Source: a virus
Reading direction: 5' to 3' (one strand)
DNA: 46,400 nt
Virus record (IMG/VR): IMGVR_UViG_3300031746_000043
Span: 1 to 46,400 of that record
A model generated the notes under the pieces. That model worked only from the letters and a program-made list of their open reading frames with translations. It ran no database searches and was not told where the DNA came from. This document shows positions 38,057-46,264 of the stretch, one piece after another. How positions within the stretch are numbered: the stretch's first letter is position 1; the number at the start of each line of letters is the position of its first letter. The translations under genes were made by a program, and so were the position numbers.

Positions 38057-41000
38057 ATGAACAAAAAATATAGTTTAACAACTAAATGTATGCTATCATT
38101 AATGATAATGATTTGTTTAGTTGCTACAATAAACGCATTTGAGTTTGATAATACATTAAGTTATGATACAAATACAAAGACAGCAACAATAACAAATGCT
38201 TTTGGACTTGGAGAGAAGATAGCCGACGTGAAACTTACTTCTGCATTAAAAGAATATGTTTTGCGCGGTAAGGATGTTAAGGTTGCAGAGTTTGAATTAA
38301 GTAATTATAAAAAAGATTATGATAATGCGTTAGCTAAGATTGATACTTATGATTTAAGAAAGGCTAATGTTAAGATAGATAGAACATTTAATTATAAATA
38401 TTATTCAAAGATAGGAACTATTAATAAACCAATTTATATCCAAGATTGTAAAGAATCATTTGATGCAAAGAACCAATCAAGTTATGAAGATTGCACAAGA
38501 AAACAAACTGGAACTTCTATTGAAGATGTTTATAGTTGGATTGCATTTAAAGAATTAAGTGAATTGCCTGAAGGAAATGTTAGAGTTGGTATATTTACAG
38601 AAGTTAAAGAAGGAGATTATGTGGAATGGATTCCAACATTCTTTGGAGTTCAAATTAATGAATGGGCTTCTTGGACAGATAGTTTTAATGATGGACTTGT
38701 TGGATATTGGAATCTGGACGCAACAACTGGAACTAATTATCAAGAAAACTTTAAAGGAATATTAAATGGAACTGTTATTCCTCTTGGCGCAATAGATTAT
38801 GTTGTTGGAGCAACAGGAAAGAATAATTATGGATTTAGAGAAAAAGGGGGTTCATTTATTAATGTTACATATAATAATTTATTAAATTCAATTACAACTA
38901 ATATGAGTATAAGTGTATGGTTAAATATTACAGACGTTAATGCAGGAGATTATGCCTTACATAGAGGAGGAAATACTTGGGGAATTAGGTGTGGGAATTA
39001 TGTGCCTGATACTTGTGAGTTTGATTTATTTGATGGTGGAGGATTAAAACATATTGAACCAACAACAACAATACTTCATGGTGGTTGGCAACATTATGTT
39101 ATGGTTGCAAATGGAAGCCATATTGCAGTTTGGATAAATGGAGCATTAAAAGGAGCATTAGCTTATGATGGAACTATTGCAGTATCAACAACTAAAACAT
39201 TACAATTCTTAGCAGATAGTAATGTAGGAGTTATGGATAATGCAACAATAGATGAAATTGCAATTTATAATCGAACATTATCTCCAACTGAAATATCAAA
39301 TCTTTATAATTCAGGAAATGGTATTTTTCCTTCATATTCAAGTCCTGTTGTTACATTAAATATTCCTATCGATGGTTTTATTACTACAAATACTTCAGTT
39401 ACTTTTAATTGTTCAGTAACTTCTTCAAAACCAATGTTAAATGTTTCATTATATATTAATGATATTTTAAATTGGACTGTTGAAAATACAACAGCTGGAG
39501 AATTAGGATTAGGTTTACAAAAGTTAATTGTCTTTAGTGAGGGTTATAGAAATTGGAGTTGTAAAGGATACAATAATTTAAATGAATTTAAACTTTCAGA
39601 TACAAGATGGTTTAATGTAAGTACAAATTACAATTATGTTGTTAATTCATTTAGTTATGGTAACTCTTCTAATGAAACTGAAACCAAATCATTTATAATG
39701 AATATAACTTATAATCCAGATAAATATACAAGTGGAACTTCAACATTTTATTTTAATCAGACTGCTTATACTCCAACAATAACTACTTCAGGAACAAGTG
39801 ATTTATTAATTAGTAAAGATATAGATATTCCATTAGTTTCAGTAGGAATAAATAAAACATTATATTGGGAATTTGCTTTAACAAATGCAACTGGAACACA
39901 TTATTTTAATTCAAGTCCTTATAATCAAACAGTTGTTCCAATTCATTTTGGAATTTGTAATGATACAGGTCTTTCTGCATTATATCTCAACTTTACATTC
40001 AAGGATGAAGCAACAAACGATAATATGAACGCAACAATAGATAGTAGCACTTGGTGGTATTATTTAGGAACAGGAACAATTAATAGAACATTCTTATTTT
40101 CAAATTCAACTGCAAATCCAAGTTATGCTTTTTGTTCTAATACAACAGGACTTCCAATTAAAGCAGCAGTATCTGATATGCATTATTTATATACTTTATA
40201 TCCAACAAGAACATTAACAGAATTATTTTCATTGACAAGCACTGTTACAAATAAAGTTCTTTATTTGCTTTCAACTTCAACAGGAATATATTCTACATAT
40301 CAAGTTGTAACTCCAGGCAATCAAGTTATTCAAGGAGCACATTTAATTGTAACAAGAATAATAAGTGGAAGCACAGTTGTTGTTGCTGATGGATATACTG
40401 ATAGCGCAGGAACAGTTACATTCTTTTTAAATCCAAATTACGACCATACAATAACTGTAAGTGCAAGTGGTTATGCTTCGCAGACAATAACTCTTAAACC
40501 AAGTAGTTCAACTTATACAATTACTATGGGAGGAAGTGGAGAATACTTTCAATTTAGTTCTTTACTGGAAGGAGTTACATATAATTTTTATCCAGCATCA
40601 GGAATAATTAGTTCAGGAGTTCATAATTTTACATTTGAAGTTTTCTCAAGTCTTTATGCTTTGCAGAATTGTTCAATGCAGATAAGAAATATTTCAACAA
40701 CATTATATACAGTAACAGGATGTATTAATTCAAGTCGTGGATATTTAAGTCAAGTAATTAATGTAACAAAACATCCCCAATTATATGGAAACTATTCAAT
40801 AAGAATTAATGATACTTGGTTGCAAATTGAAGGTGATGCTAGATGGAAGAATTTTGCAAATGAAAGTTCTTCAGGTATTGGAGCTTCATTGAAAGATGCT
40901 TTGAAAGATTTATATTCACTTCCTGAATGGGGAACAGATGCACAGAAGTCAGATTTTTCAAGAATAGTGTTCTTCTTTTTGTTCTTTGCAATAATCTTGG

Positions 41001-41254
41001 CAGGAATAAATTTTTATAGTAGTTATGATACTGCTTATCCGGGTTCATTATTTTGGATAATGACTCCAGTAGTTTTATTACTTACAATAATTAATGGCCC
41101 TGGTGGTCCTGGATTCTTTTATCTTGCTGGTGCAACAAACTTAGGATTTGGAGGTTCATTTACTTCTGTAGTTGATAATTGGATATTACCTGTTCATTTT
41201 GTATTATTATTAATAATATATTTCTTCACAACAAATAGGAGGTATCAAGGTTAA
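38057..41254 (+). CDS. Secreted adhesin with LamG-like domain, 1065 aa
   Basis: Signal peptide (LSLMIMICLVATINA). After about 180 residues comes a LamG/concanavalin-like lectin segment: DGLVGYWNLDATTG, ISVWLNITDV, HGGWQHYVMVANGSHIAVWING and NATIDEIAIYNRTLSPTEI. Then follow beta-sandwich repeats with many sequons and, near residue 750, a carboxypeptidase-regulatory-like domain (GAHLIVTRIISGSTVVVADG). The C-terminus has three or four membrane helices. It most likely binds host surface glycans. The inner ATG 38057 (MNKKYSLTTK) is used because GGAG precedes it. Confidence 0.8.
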   Translation: MNKKYSLTTKCMLSLMIMICLVATINAFEFDNTLSYDTNTKTATITNAFGLGEKIADVKLTSALKEYVLRGKDVKVAEFELSNYKKDYDNALAKIDTYDLRKANVKIDRTFNYKYYSKIGTINKPIYIQDCKESFDAKNQSSYEDCTRKQTGTSIEDVYSWIAFKELSELPEGNVRVGIFTEVKEGDYVEWIPTFFGVQINEWASWTDSFNDGLVGYWNLDATTGTNYQENFKGILNGTVIPLGAIDYVVGATGKNNYGFREKGGSFINVTYNNLLNSITTNMSISVWLNITDVNAGDYALHRGGNTWGIRCGNYVPDTCEFDLFDGGGLKHIEPTTTILHGGWQHYVMVANGSHIAVWINGALKGALAYDGTIAVSTTKTLQFLADSNVGVMDNATIDEIAIYNRTLSPTEISNLYNSGNGIFPSYSSPVVTLNIPIDGFITTNTSVTFNCSVTSSKPMLNVSLYINDILNWTVENTTAGELGLGLQKLIVFSEGYRNWSCKGYNNLNEFKLSDTRWFNVSTNYNYVVNSFSYGNSSNETETKSFIMNITYNPDKYTSGTSTFYFNQTAYTPTITTSGTSDLLISKDIDIPLVSVGINKTLYWEFALTNATGTHYFNSSPYNQTVVPIHFGICNDTGLSALYLNFTFKDEATNDNMNATIDSSTWWYYLGTGTINRTFLFSNSTANPSYAFCSNTTGLPIKAAVSDMHYLYTLYPTRTLTELFSLTSTVTNKVLYLLSTSTGIYSTYQVVTPGNQVIQGAHLIVTRIISGSTVVVADGYTDSAGTVTFFLNPNYDHTITVSASGYASQTITLKPSSSTYTITMGGSGEYFQFSSLLEGVTYNFYPASGIISSGVHNFTFEVFSSLYALQNCSMQIRNISTTLYTVTGCINSSRGYLSQVINVTKHPQLYGNYSIRINDTWLQIEGDARWKNFANESSSGIGASLKDALKDLYSLPEWGTDAQKSDFSRIVFFFLFFAIILAGINFYSSYDTAYPGSLFWIMTPVVLLLTIINGPGGPGFFYLAGATNLGFGGSFTSVVDNWILPVHFVLLLIIYFFTTNRRYQG

Positions 41255-41703
41255 TGGCAAGATTACAAACAATGTTAATCATATTAATTTGTATTCAGTT
41301 TTGCTTAATTTTATATTCAGACCAAACTGTTCAAGCTACAGACACTTGGGAATTAGTAACCAATTCTGCTAATTGGAATAATACTACATTTATATTATCA
41401 ATAATTGGAATTGCAGGAAGTATAGGATTAGTAGGAATTGTTGCAGGAAGTATCTTTGGATTTAAAACTGATTTTATAATATTTGCAATAGCCATTCCTG
41501 GATTAATTAGTTTAGGACTTCCATTTGTAAATTTATATAATGTTCTTTCAAGTGAAATAACAAGCAGATTTTTTCCAGGATGTGGAGTGGGAATTGCAAC
41601 AGGATGTAATATTACTAATTTGATTTTAGCGACAACACTTGGAGCAGTATTTGTATTTTATGTTTTTACTGTGATAGACTGGTGGAGAAATCGTGATATG
41701 TAA
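41254..41703 (+). CDS. Multi-pass membrane virion protein, 149 aa
   Basis: 149 aa with GGAGGTATCAAGG before the ATG. A signal-like helix, outer loop (TDTWELVTNSANWNN), then three more helices with a Cys-bearing loop (FFPGCGVGIATGCNIT) and a basic tail (DWWRNRDM). Function unknown. Confidence 0.65.
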   Translation: MARLQTMLIILICIQFCLILYSDQTVQATDTWELVTNSANWNNTTFILSIIGIAGSIGLVGIVAGSIFGFKTDFIIFAIAIPGLISLGLPFVNLYNVLSSEITSRFFPGCGVGIATGCNITNLILATTLGAVFVFYVFTVIDWWRNRDM

Positions 41704-41704
41704 A

Positions 41705-41875
41705 ATGATAACTAAAAAACAAAAACAAATGAAAGGAGCAGATAAAGAAAAGATAATGGAACTAAAAAGAAAATTCGGAAAGCATTGGAAGAAAAAAGTT
41801 TTGGTTAGAAAGAACTATCCATTTGGAAAACATTCAACTCCAATGATAACCCTTGAGAAAAGGAGGATAAAATAA
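41705..41875 (+). CDS. Small basic protein, 56 aa
   Basis: 56 aa from the ATG at 41705 (MITKKQKQMKGADKEK). Lys-rich, probably DNA- or membrane-bound. The last codons contain the GGAGG ribosome site of the next gene, so the two are coupled. Confidence 0.55.
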   Translation: MITKKQKQMKGADKEKIMELKRKFGKHWKKKVLVRKNYPFGKHSTPMITLEKRRIK

Positions 41876-41876
41876 A

Positions 41877-42161
41877 ATGGCATTACCTGAAATGTTAGGT
41901 GCATTAGATTTGTATACATTCTTTGTGAATTTTGTGTTTGGTTCATTTTGGATGTCCATAATTGGATTAGTCCTCATCATTTTCATAATTTTATTGATAG
42001 GAAGAATGTCAATCTATACAACAACTTGGTATATTGGAATGTTTGTTTTAGCGATGACATTAGGTTATGGATATGTAACACTTAACATTTTAATTACTTT
42101 ATTTTTATTAGTCTCACTTTATTACTCGTGGAGCTCTTGGATGAATAGGGCGGGACAATAA
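41877..42161 (+). CDS. Three-helix membrane protein, 94 aa
   Basis: 94 aa, almost all hydrophobic: helices at about 15-42, 48-63 and 65-85, ending SSWMNRAGQ. Strong GGAGG site. It might be a minor capsid/envelope protein or a holin-like pore; no family recognised. Confidence 0.65.
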   Translation: MALPEMLGALDLYTFFVNFVFGSFWMSIIGLVLIIFIILLIGRMSIYTTTWYIGMFVLAMTLGYGYVTLNILITLFLLVSLYYSWSSWMNRAGQ

Positions 42162-42177
42162 ATTGATATTTAAAACA

Positions 42178-42187
42178 ATTTATATAA
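42178..42187 (+). promoter_or_regulatory. TATA box for the 42.2-43.3 kb genes
   Basis: TTTATATAAG, centred about 30 bases before the ATG at 42214 with no ribosome site between, so initiation is probably leaderless or nearly so. Confidence 0.55.
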
Positions 42188-42213
42188 GTTAAAAGTTTAT
42201 TAATAAAAAGAAA

Positions 42214-42417
42214 ATGGCAATGAGACAACACCGATGGAAATTTCAAGCAGATTCTTTTAATGATAATGATAATGTTTCAGGAGTTGGAGACCAGAATGAA
42301 TCATTTATGGATTGCAGTCTTCCTGGATTAACTGGTTCACCTATTGATGTTAAGTTTATTAGAAAAGACGAAACTAATTTCGAAGTAGCGCGAAGAATGG
42401 GAGTGAAAATATGGTAA
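42214..42417 (+). CDS. Hypothetical protein, 67 aa
   Basis: 67 aa (MAMRQHRWKFQADSFND...), with basic and Asp/Asn-rich segments. First gene after the internal TATA box; its stop overlaps the start of the AT-hook protein. No family recognised. Confidence 0.6.
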   Translation: MAMRQHRWKFQADSFNDNDNVSGVGDQNESFMDCSLPGLTGSPIDVKFIRKDETNFEVARRMGVKIW

Positions 42418-43256
42418 GTATAATGGAAAAAATAAAAAATTATGGAAAACCTTATAGGGCAAAAATGAGACCAGAGGTAGCACCGCAATCATTAGCTAAT
42501 TTAAATAAAAGCAAAGCACAATTTACTAAAGAAAGAATCTATAGGGCAAATGAAAGATTGGGAAGAATGTTTCAACCTGCAGAAAGGATTGTTCAAAGAA
42601 CAGGAGCTTATGCTGGAAATAGAATGACAAGAGCAATAGATTCAGCACATAGAATATCACAGCAATCAGTAGGCAGAGGAAAATTCACTACAACACAATT
42701 AAGACAATCAAAAGCTATTCGTGGATTGATTACAGCAACAACTCCAATTCCACAAAAAGCACTTTATACTTATGCGCAATCTGCTGAATCTAAAGGTAGA
42801 GGAAGACCTAAAGGTGCCTGGGCAACTAAGTATGCCCCCTACAATGGAGTTTATGGTTATAGAAAATTTATAAGAGCACAAAATGCTGCGCAAAAGTATC
42901 AAGCAGAACTTCAACAAGCACAACAAAGAATGGCTCAAGTTCAACAGGTTCCAACTCAAACAGGACAAGAAGTAGTTATGCAATATCAACAGGTTCAACC
43001 ACAGCAACAATTTCAACAATTACCTCAACTTCAAAGTCAGCAACAGCAATTTCAACAACCGCAACAACCTCAACAATCACTACCGCCAATAGCAACTGTT
43101 TTCAGAAGCTCTGGCGGTCATCCCTTTAAACCTGTAAACCCTCCTCTTCAAAGGACTCCTAATTCAATGTATTATGAAGACACCGACGCATTTTCAGGAG
43201 AACGAATAATTAAACAAAGACCACAAGCAGAGGCTTGGATAAGACCTAAATATTAA
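42411..43256 (+). CDS. Basic Gln-rich protein with AT-hook, 281 aa
   Basis: 281 aa. A basic N-half with the AT-hook-like core GRGRPKGAW (about 128-136), then YGVYGYRKFIRAQNAAQKY and a long Gln-rich tract (about 165-225). The AT-hook suggests binding to the minor groove of the AT-rich genome. A nucleoid or core protein of the virion is the likely role. Confidence 0.65.
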   Translation: MVSIMEKIKNYGKPYRAKMRPEVAPQSLANLNKSKAQFTKERIYRANERLGRMFQPAERIVQRTGAYAGNRMTRAIDSAHRISQQSVGRGKFTTTQLRQSKAIRGLITATTPIPQKALYTYAQSAESKGRGRPKGAWATKYAPYNGVYGYRKFIRAQNAAQKYQAELQQAQQRMAQVQQVPTQTGQEVVMQYQQVQPQQQFQQLPQLQSQQQQFQQPQQPQQSLPPIATVFRSSGGHPFKPVNPPLQRTPNSMYYEDTDAFSGERIIKQRPQAEAWIRPKY

Positions 43257-43379
43257 ATTCATATTTAAAAAATGGAGGAAAAATAACATGGGAAAAAAGA
43301 AAAAGTAAATAATAAATATTAGAGAAGTTAAATTATTAAGCAACCAGTAATGGTTGCTTATATTTTATAGGAGGATAAA
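43257..43379 (+). other. Leader with micro-frame and hairpin
   Basis: Contains a 6-residue frame MGKKKK (ATG 43288) behind a GGAGG site, then the terminator-like hairpin at 43338-43359. It may act as an attenuator between the AT-hook gene and the small basic genes. Confidence 0.4.
43338..43359 (+). terminator. Perfect 9-bp hairpin
   Basis: AAGCAACCA GTAA TGGTTGCTT, followed by ATATTTTATAGGAGG. It is either a partial terminator after the AT-hook gene or a regulatory stem upstream of the small basic genes. Confidence 0.65.
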
Positions 43380-43457
43380 ATGAGAAAGAAAGACAAAGAC
43401 AAAAAGAAAAAAAAGAAAGAAAGTTATGTTAAACCAAAAGAAATGGAGGACTACTAA
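43380..43457 (+). CDS. Very basic mini-protein, 25 aa
   Basis: 25 aa, nearly half Lys (MRKKDKDKKKKKKESYV...), with a GGAGG site. Short but in a tidy tandem series with the next three frames. Resembles the tiny DNA-condensing peptides of some viruses (an inference). Confidence 0.5.
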   Translation: MRKKDKDKKKKKKESYVKPKEMEDY

Positions 43458-43574
43458 ATGCCTAAAACACAAAAGTTTAAAAAATTATTGAAAGCAACCC
43501 AAGTATACTATGGTAGAAAGAAAGGAACTTCGGTAGCCTATGGAGTTGCCAGAAAGAAAGGATGGAGAATATGA
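43458..43574 (+). CDS. Basic mini-protein, 38 aa
   Basis: 38 aa (MPKTQKFKKLLKATQVYYGR...), Lys/Arg-rich. It starts directly after the previous stop and overlaps the next start by 4 bases. Likely DNA-binding. Confidence 0.5.
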   Translation: MPKTQKFKKLLKATQVYYGRKKGTSVAYGVARKKGWRI

Positions 43575-43684
43575 AAATAATAATCAAAGGAAACCCAAAA
43601 TATGTAAAGAGGATGTTTAAACACCTTAGGTCTGAACATCCGTCGACAAAACGTCGTATGATAATCAAAGGAGGCAAACTATAA
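43571..43684 (+). CDS. Basic mini-protein, 37 aa
   Basis: 37 aa (MKIIIKGNPKYVKRMFKHLR...). Beta-alpha pattern with a basic helix. It contains the motif II(I)KG twice (IIIKGNPKY, MIIKGGKL). ATGA overlap with the preceding gene. Confidence 0.5.
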   Translation: MKIIIKGNPKYVKRMFKHLRSEHPSTKRRMIIKGGKL

Positions 43685-43685
43685 A

Positions 43686-43844
43686 ATGACAGACACAGAT
43701 GGATTAATAGGAGCAGTAGGAGGACTACTTGCAGTAGCAGTAGTTGCTAACGTTGCTGGAAAACTATTAGGAAAAAGCAAAGGGAAATCTCTTTTTGACT
43801 TAGATAATCATAAAATAAAGGGAGGTAAAAGCGAATGGTGGTAA
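43686..43844 (+). CDS. Glycine-rich hydrophobic mini-protein, 52 aa
   Basis: 52 aa with one hydrophobic helix (LIGAVGGLLAVAVVANVAGK, about 7-26) and a basic, Trp-ended tail. It may be an amphipathic membrane-active virion peptide. It overlaps the next start by 10 bases. Confidence 0.5.
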   Translation: MTDTDGLIGAVGGLLAVAVVANVAGKLLGKSKGKSLFDLDNHKIKGGKSEWW

Positions 43845-43948
43845 AAAACAAATGGTTAGAACATTTAGCTAAAACAAGAAAAGCAAATCCAAAAATAAAA
43901 GATGTTGGAAAACTTGCAAAATTGGCTAAAGCCAGTTATCAGAAGTAA
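43835..43948 (+). CDS. Small basic chromatin-like protein, 37 aa
   Basis: 37 aa (MVVKNKWLEHLAKTRKANPK...), with GGGAGG 8 bases upstream. The W..HLAKTRKANP...LAKLAKASYQK pattern resembles very short basic proteins in large DNA viruses that bind nucleic acid. Tentative. Confidence 0.55.
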   Translation: MVVKNKWLEHLAKTRKANPKIKDVGKLAKLAKASYQK

Positions 43949-43979
43949 ATCATTTTCATACGATTGAAAGGAGGTAATC

Positions 43980-44522
43980 ATGGAAAACAAAACAGTAGGA
44001 CTATTAATTAGCGCATTTGTAGCAATCTTACTTGGAGTAGTCCTCGTAAACATTGTTGCAGAACAAGCTAATTCAAAGACTAGTTTATTGGGAGCACCAA
44101 GTGAAACTATAAGCATAGCTTCATCAAGAGGACCAGCTAATGCAGAAATTAATGCTACACAAAACATTAACTATACATTGACTTATTCAAACACTGGAGA
44201 TAGGTCTTGGAGACAAGATAACTCATTCTGTTATATAACAAATGCAGTTTTCAAAAACTCTTCAGGAGCTACATTAACTTCAGCAACTGACTATGTATTG
44301 AACACTAAAGCAGGAACAGTTTATTTCCTTCAGACAGCACCAGTAAATCAAAGTTATATAAGCAATTCAACAACAGCTACATATCAATATTGTCCAAATG
44401 ACGTTATTGGGGAAAGCTGGGCAAGAACAATAACTGATTTGATTGCAGGATTTTTTGTATTAGGCATATTTGGAGTTGGAATATTCCTTGTAATTAGATT
44501 AACTAAAGATGAATTAGAATAA
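43980..44522 (+). CDS. Capsid-paralogue with large outer domain, 180 aa
   Basis: 180 aa with GAAAGGAGG before the ATG. The N-terminus (LLISAFVAILLGVVLVNIVAEQ) and C-terminus (DLIAGFFVLGIFGVGIFLV) match the two helices of the capsid-like proteins (LIGGFVAILIGVSLIGPIAEQ and VPGFFALGILGIGIAV). Between them is an outer domain of about 115 residues with sequons and two Cys. Probably a minor capsid or decorating protein of the same fold. Convergent with the next gene, overlapping 9 bases. Confidence 0.75.
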   Translation: MENKTVGLLISAFVAILLGVVLVNIVAEQANSKTSLLGAPSETISIASSRGPANAEINATQNINYTLTYSNTGDRSWRQDNSFCYITNAVFKNSSGATLTSATDYVLNTKAGTVYFLQTAPVNQSYISNSTTATYQYCPNDVIGESWARTITDLIAGFFVLGIFGVGIFLVIRLTKDELE

Positions 44523-44840
44523 GCTCAAGAAGTTCCACAAAGGATTTCCGTGACTATCTATTGGGGGAGAATGATTAAGAGGCAATACCTCAAAATTATC
44601 TCTCCCAACTTTTTTTAATAATTCAAATGTAATTAATTCTTGAATAAAATCGTGTTGATATTTCTTTGGTAATCGTATATACCATTTTATTACAGGATGA
44701 ATTTGACTAATATGAATGAAACCACCATTTGATTCTCTTCTTATTAATCCATAAATATAATTATGACTTTTAATATTTTTAATTAAATCAATAAGTTCTT
44801 CTCTAGTCATTTCACTTATAGTTTTTGTTTCATCTTTCAT
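44514..44840 (-). CDS. Hypothetical protein, possible winged helix, 108 aa
   Basis: 108 aa (MKDETKTISEMTREELIDLI...). Landmarks YIYGLIRRESNGGFIHISQIHP and YQHDFIQELITFELLKKVG suggest a small helical domain with a beta wing. I recall similar proteins in archaeal genomes but know no function. It lies downstream of the TnpB chimera. Confidence 0.65.
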   Translation of the reverse strand: MKDETKTISEMTREELIDLIKNIKSHNYIYGLIRRESNGGFIHISQIHPVIKWYIRLPKKYQHDFIQELITFELLKKVGRDNFEVLPLNHSPPIDSHGNPLWNFLSLF

Positions 44841-44901
44841 ATCACACTTCTTCTTTCATATTGGGTGAACTACTCATAACCTAACTCCTGTTGAGGTTAT
44901 G
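44841..44901 (-). mobile_element. Right end / guide-RNA 3' region of the IS200/IS605-type element
   Basis: The TnpB tail codons and the following bases form a stem (CATAACCT 44875-44882 with AGGTTATG 44894-44901) and, in sense, run on to GAGTAGTTCACCC. Archaeal TnpB genes of this kind overlap the right end and the omega-RNA scaffold at this position. The left end is not recognisable, and the gene start is coupled to a zinc mini-gene. Confidence 0.5.
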
Positions 44902-46094
44902 GCTTCTTGCTTCATAGACAACCCTTGCTCAATCTGAGTAGAGGAGTTATTCTCCACATTGGCTCGTTCCGAACCAATAAATTTAGTTTTTATGTTTATT
45001 GCAGAGTTTAGGTCTCTGTCTATCTCAAACCCACAACTTGAACATTTGTATGTTCTTATCCACAATGGCATCTTTTGAAGATTTCCACAGTTGCTACATT
45101 GTTTTGTTGTGTTCTTGGGGTCAATTTTTACAATCTTACAACCAGCGTTTTCAGCTTTTTGTTTCCATACCTTTGTATTAATATTTAATTGTTCTTCTGA
45201 ATAAATAGAATAAAAAATATTATGTTGTAAGCAATATTCTTCTAATTTTTTAATTTTTTCATTGTTGAATTTGATTAATTTTAAAGGTTTAACTTCAATT
45301 ATTTCTTTATCACCATTGATATATTCAATTTCAAAATCTGGAATGTATCTTTTAATTTTGTTATTTTTAATATATTCTAATATAATATTACATCTATCAA
45401 ATTTTAATACATTTGCATTTAATTCTAAAATTTCTAAACATCTTTGTTCATAAAAGCTTTGATAATAAATAGATTTGTTATTTTTATCAGACCAAAAATG
45501 TCCTCTATATTTAGAATTACCATTAAATAATTTTCCAGATGCAATATATTCAGAAGTTTGTTTACTTTTTAAAATTGAAAGATTGTCTTTTGTTTCTTGT
45601 GTATGTGTTTTTCCTGACATACCTTTTGAAAAAGAACCAACATATTTCATAAATTTACTATCTCTATGTTTTCCCAACCAATAATTAGTTGGATTAATTA
45701 ATTTTGCTTCTTTCATTTTTTCTCTCACTTCCAATCTTTTTGAAACATTATTTTCTCCTAATTGTCTTTTTGATAATCTCTTCTTAAATTCTTCAGTATG
45801 TTTAGGATGATTATGTCCATTAATATATTTGTTACCTTTTTTAACTTCTTTTCCACAACCACATAAACATAGTCTTTGGTTTTCCATCTGTAAAACTTTA
45901 GAATGAATATTATTCATTTCAGGAAAAACAACTTTCAAATCCAATAAATAGTTTTGTAATTCATTTTTTGTAAATCTTTCATCAAGTCCTGATAGCAAAT
46001 GATTATAAGTTTGTCTGCAAATATCAAGAGCAAAGTCTAACTTTTCTCTTACTGGCTTATTTGGATACATTCTGAATTTATATGTGAGGGTCAT
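44874..46094 (-). CDS. tnpB: Chimeric TnpB with inserted homing endonuclease
   Basis: 406 aa. Residues 1-75 are a normal TnpB start (MTLTYKFRMYPNKPVREKL, IHSKVLQMENQRL). Residues 309-406 are a normal TnpB end: YKAENAGxK-type helix, IDPKNTTKQCSNCG and CSSCGFEIDRDLNSAINI (zinc finger and RuvC-III Asp), then the SMKQEA tail that runs into the right end. RuvC-I and RuvC-II are missing. In their place (76-308) are CLCGCGKEVKKGNKYINGHN, NUMOD3-like repeats, and a PD-(D/E)XK-like core (Glu216, PDFEIEY 252-258, EVK 267-269). Not a functional RuvC nuclease as written. Confidence 0.88.
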   Translation of the reverse strand: MTLTYKFRMYPNKPVREKLDFALDICRQTYNHLLSGLDERFTKNELQNYLLDLKVVFPEMNNIHSKVLQMENQRLCLCGCGKEVKKGNKYINGHNHPKHTEEFKKRLSKRQLGENNVSKRLEVREKMKEAKLINPTNYWLGKHRDSKFMKYVGSFSKGMSGKTHTQETKDNLSILKSKQTSEYIASGKLFNGNSKYRGHFWSDKNNKSIYYQSFYEQRCLEILELNANVLKFDRCNIILEYIKNNKIKRYIPDFEIEYINGDKEIIEVKPLKLIKFNNEKIKKLEEYCLQHNIFYSIYSEEQLNINTKVWKQKAENAGCKIVKIDPKNTTKQCSNCGNLQKMPLWIRTYKCSSCGFEIDRDLNSAINIKTKFIGSERANVENNSSTQIEQGLSMKQEAITSTGVRL

Positions 46095-46231
46095 TTTTCT
46101 ATTTTTACTCTTGGATGTTTAACTTTCATATGTTCACAGACTCTGTCCATATCTCTATCATTAACTTTATTATTTTTGATAGGATATTCTGTATATATCT
46201 CTTCTTTGCAATATGGGCATTCTAATATCAT
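46091..46231 (-). CDS. C2H2 zinc-finger mini-protein, 46 aa
   Basis: 46 aa (MILECPYCKEEIYTEYPI...). CPYC and CEHMKVKH give a C2H2 zinc finger, with GGAGAATAG upstream. Its stop overlaps the TnpB start (ATGA), so the chimera is probably translated by coupling from this gene. Confidence 0.65.
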   Translation of the reverse strand: MILECPYCKEEIYTEYPIKNNKVNDRDMDRVCEHMKVKHPRVKIEK

Positions 46232-46264
46232 TGTCTATTCTCCTTTTGACTTTCTACATATCTT

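Noticed and set aside
44874-46094. TnpB insert as an intein
   Set aside because: The insert starts with Cys, but it lacks the terminal His-Asn and following Cys/Ser/Thr, and the RuvC-I and II parts of the host protein are missing, so splicing would not restore a TnpB.
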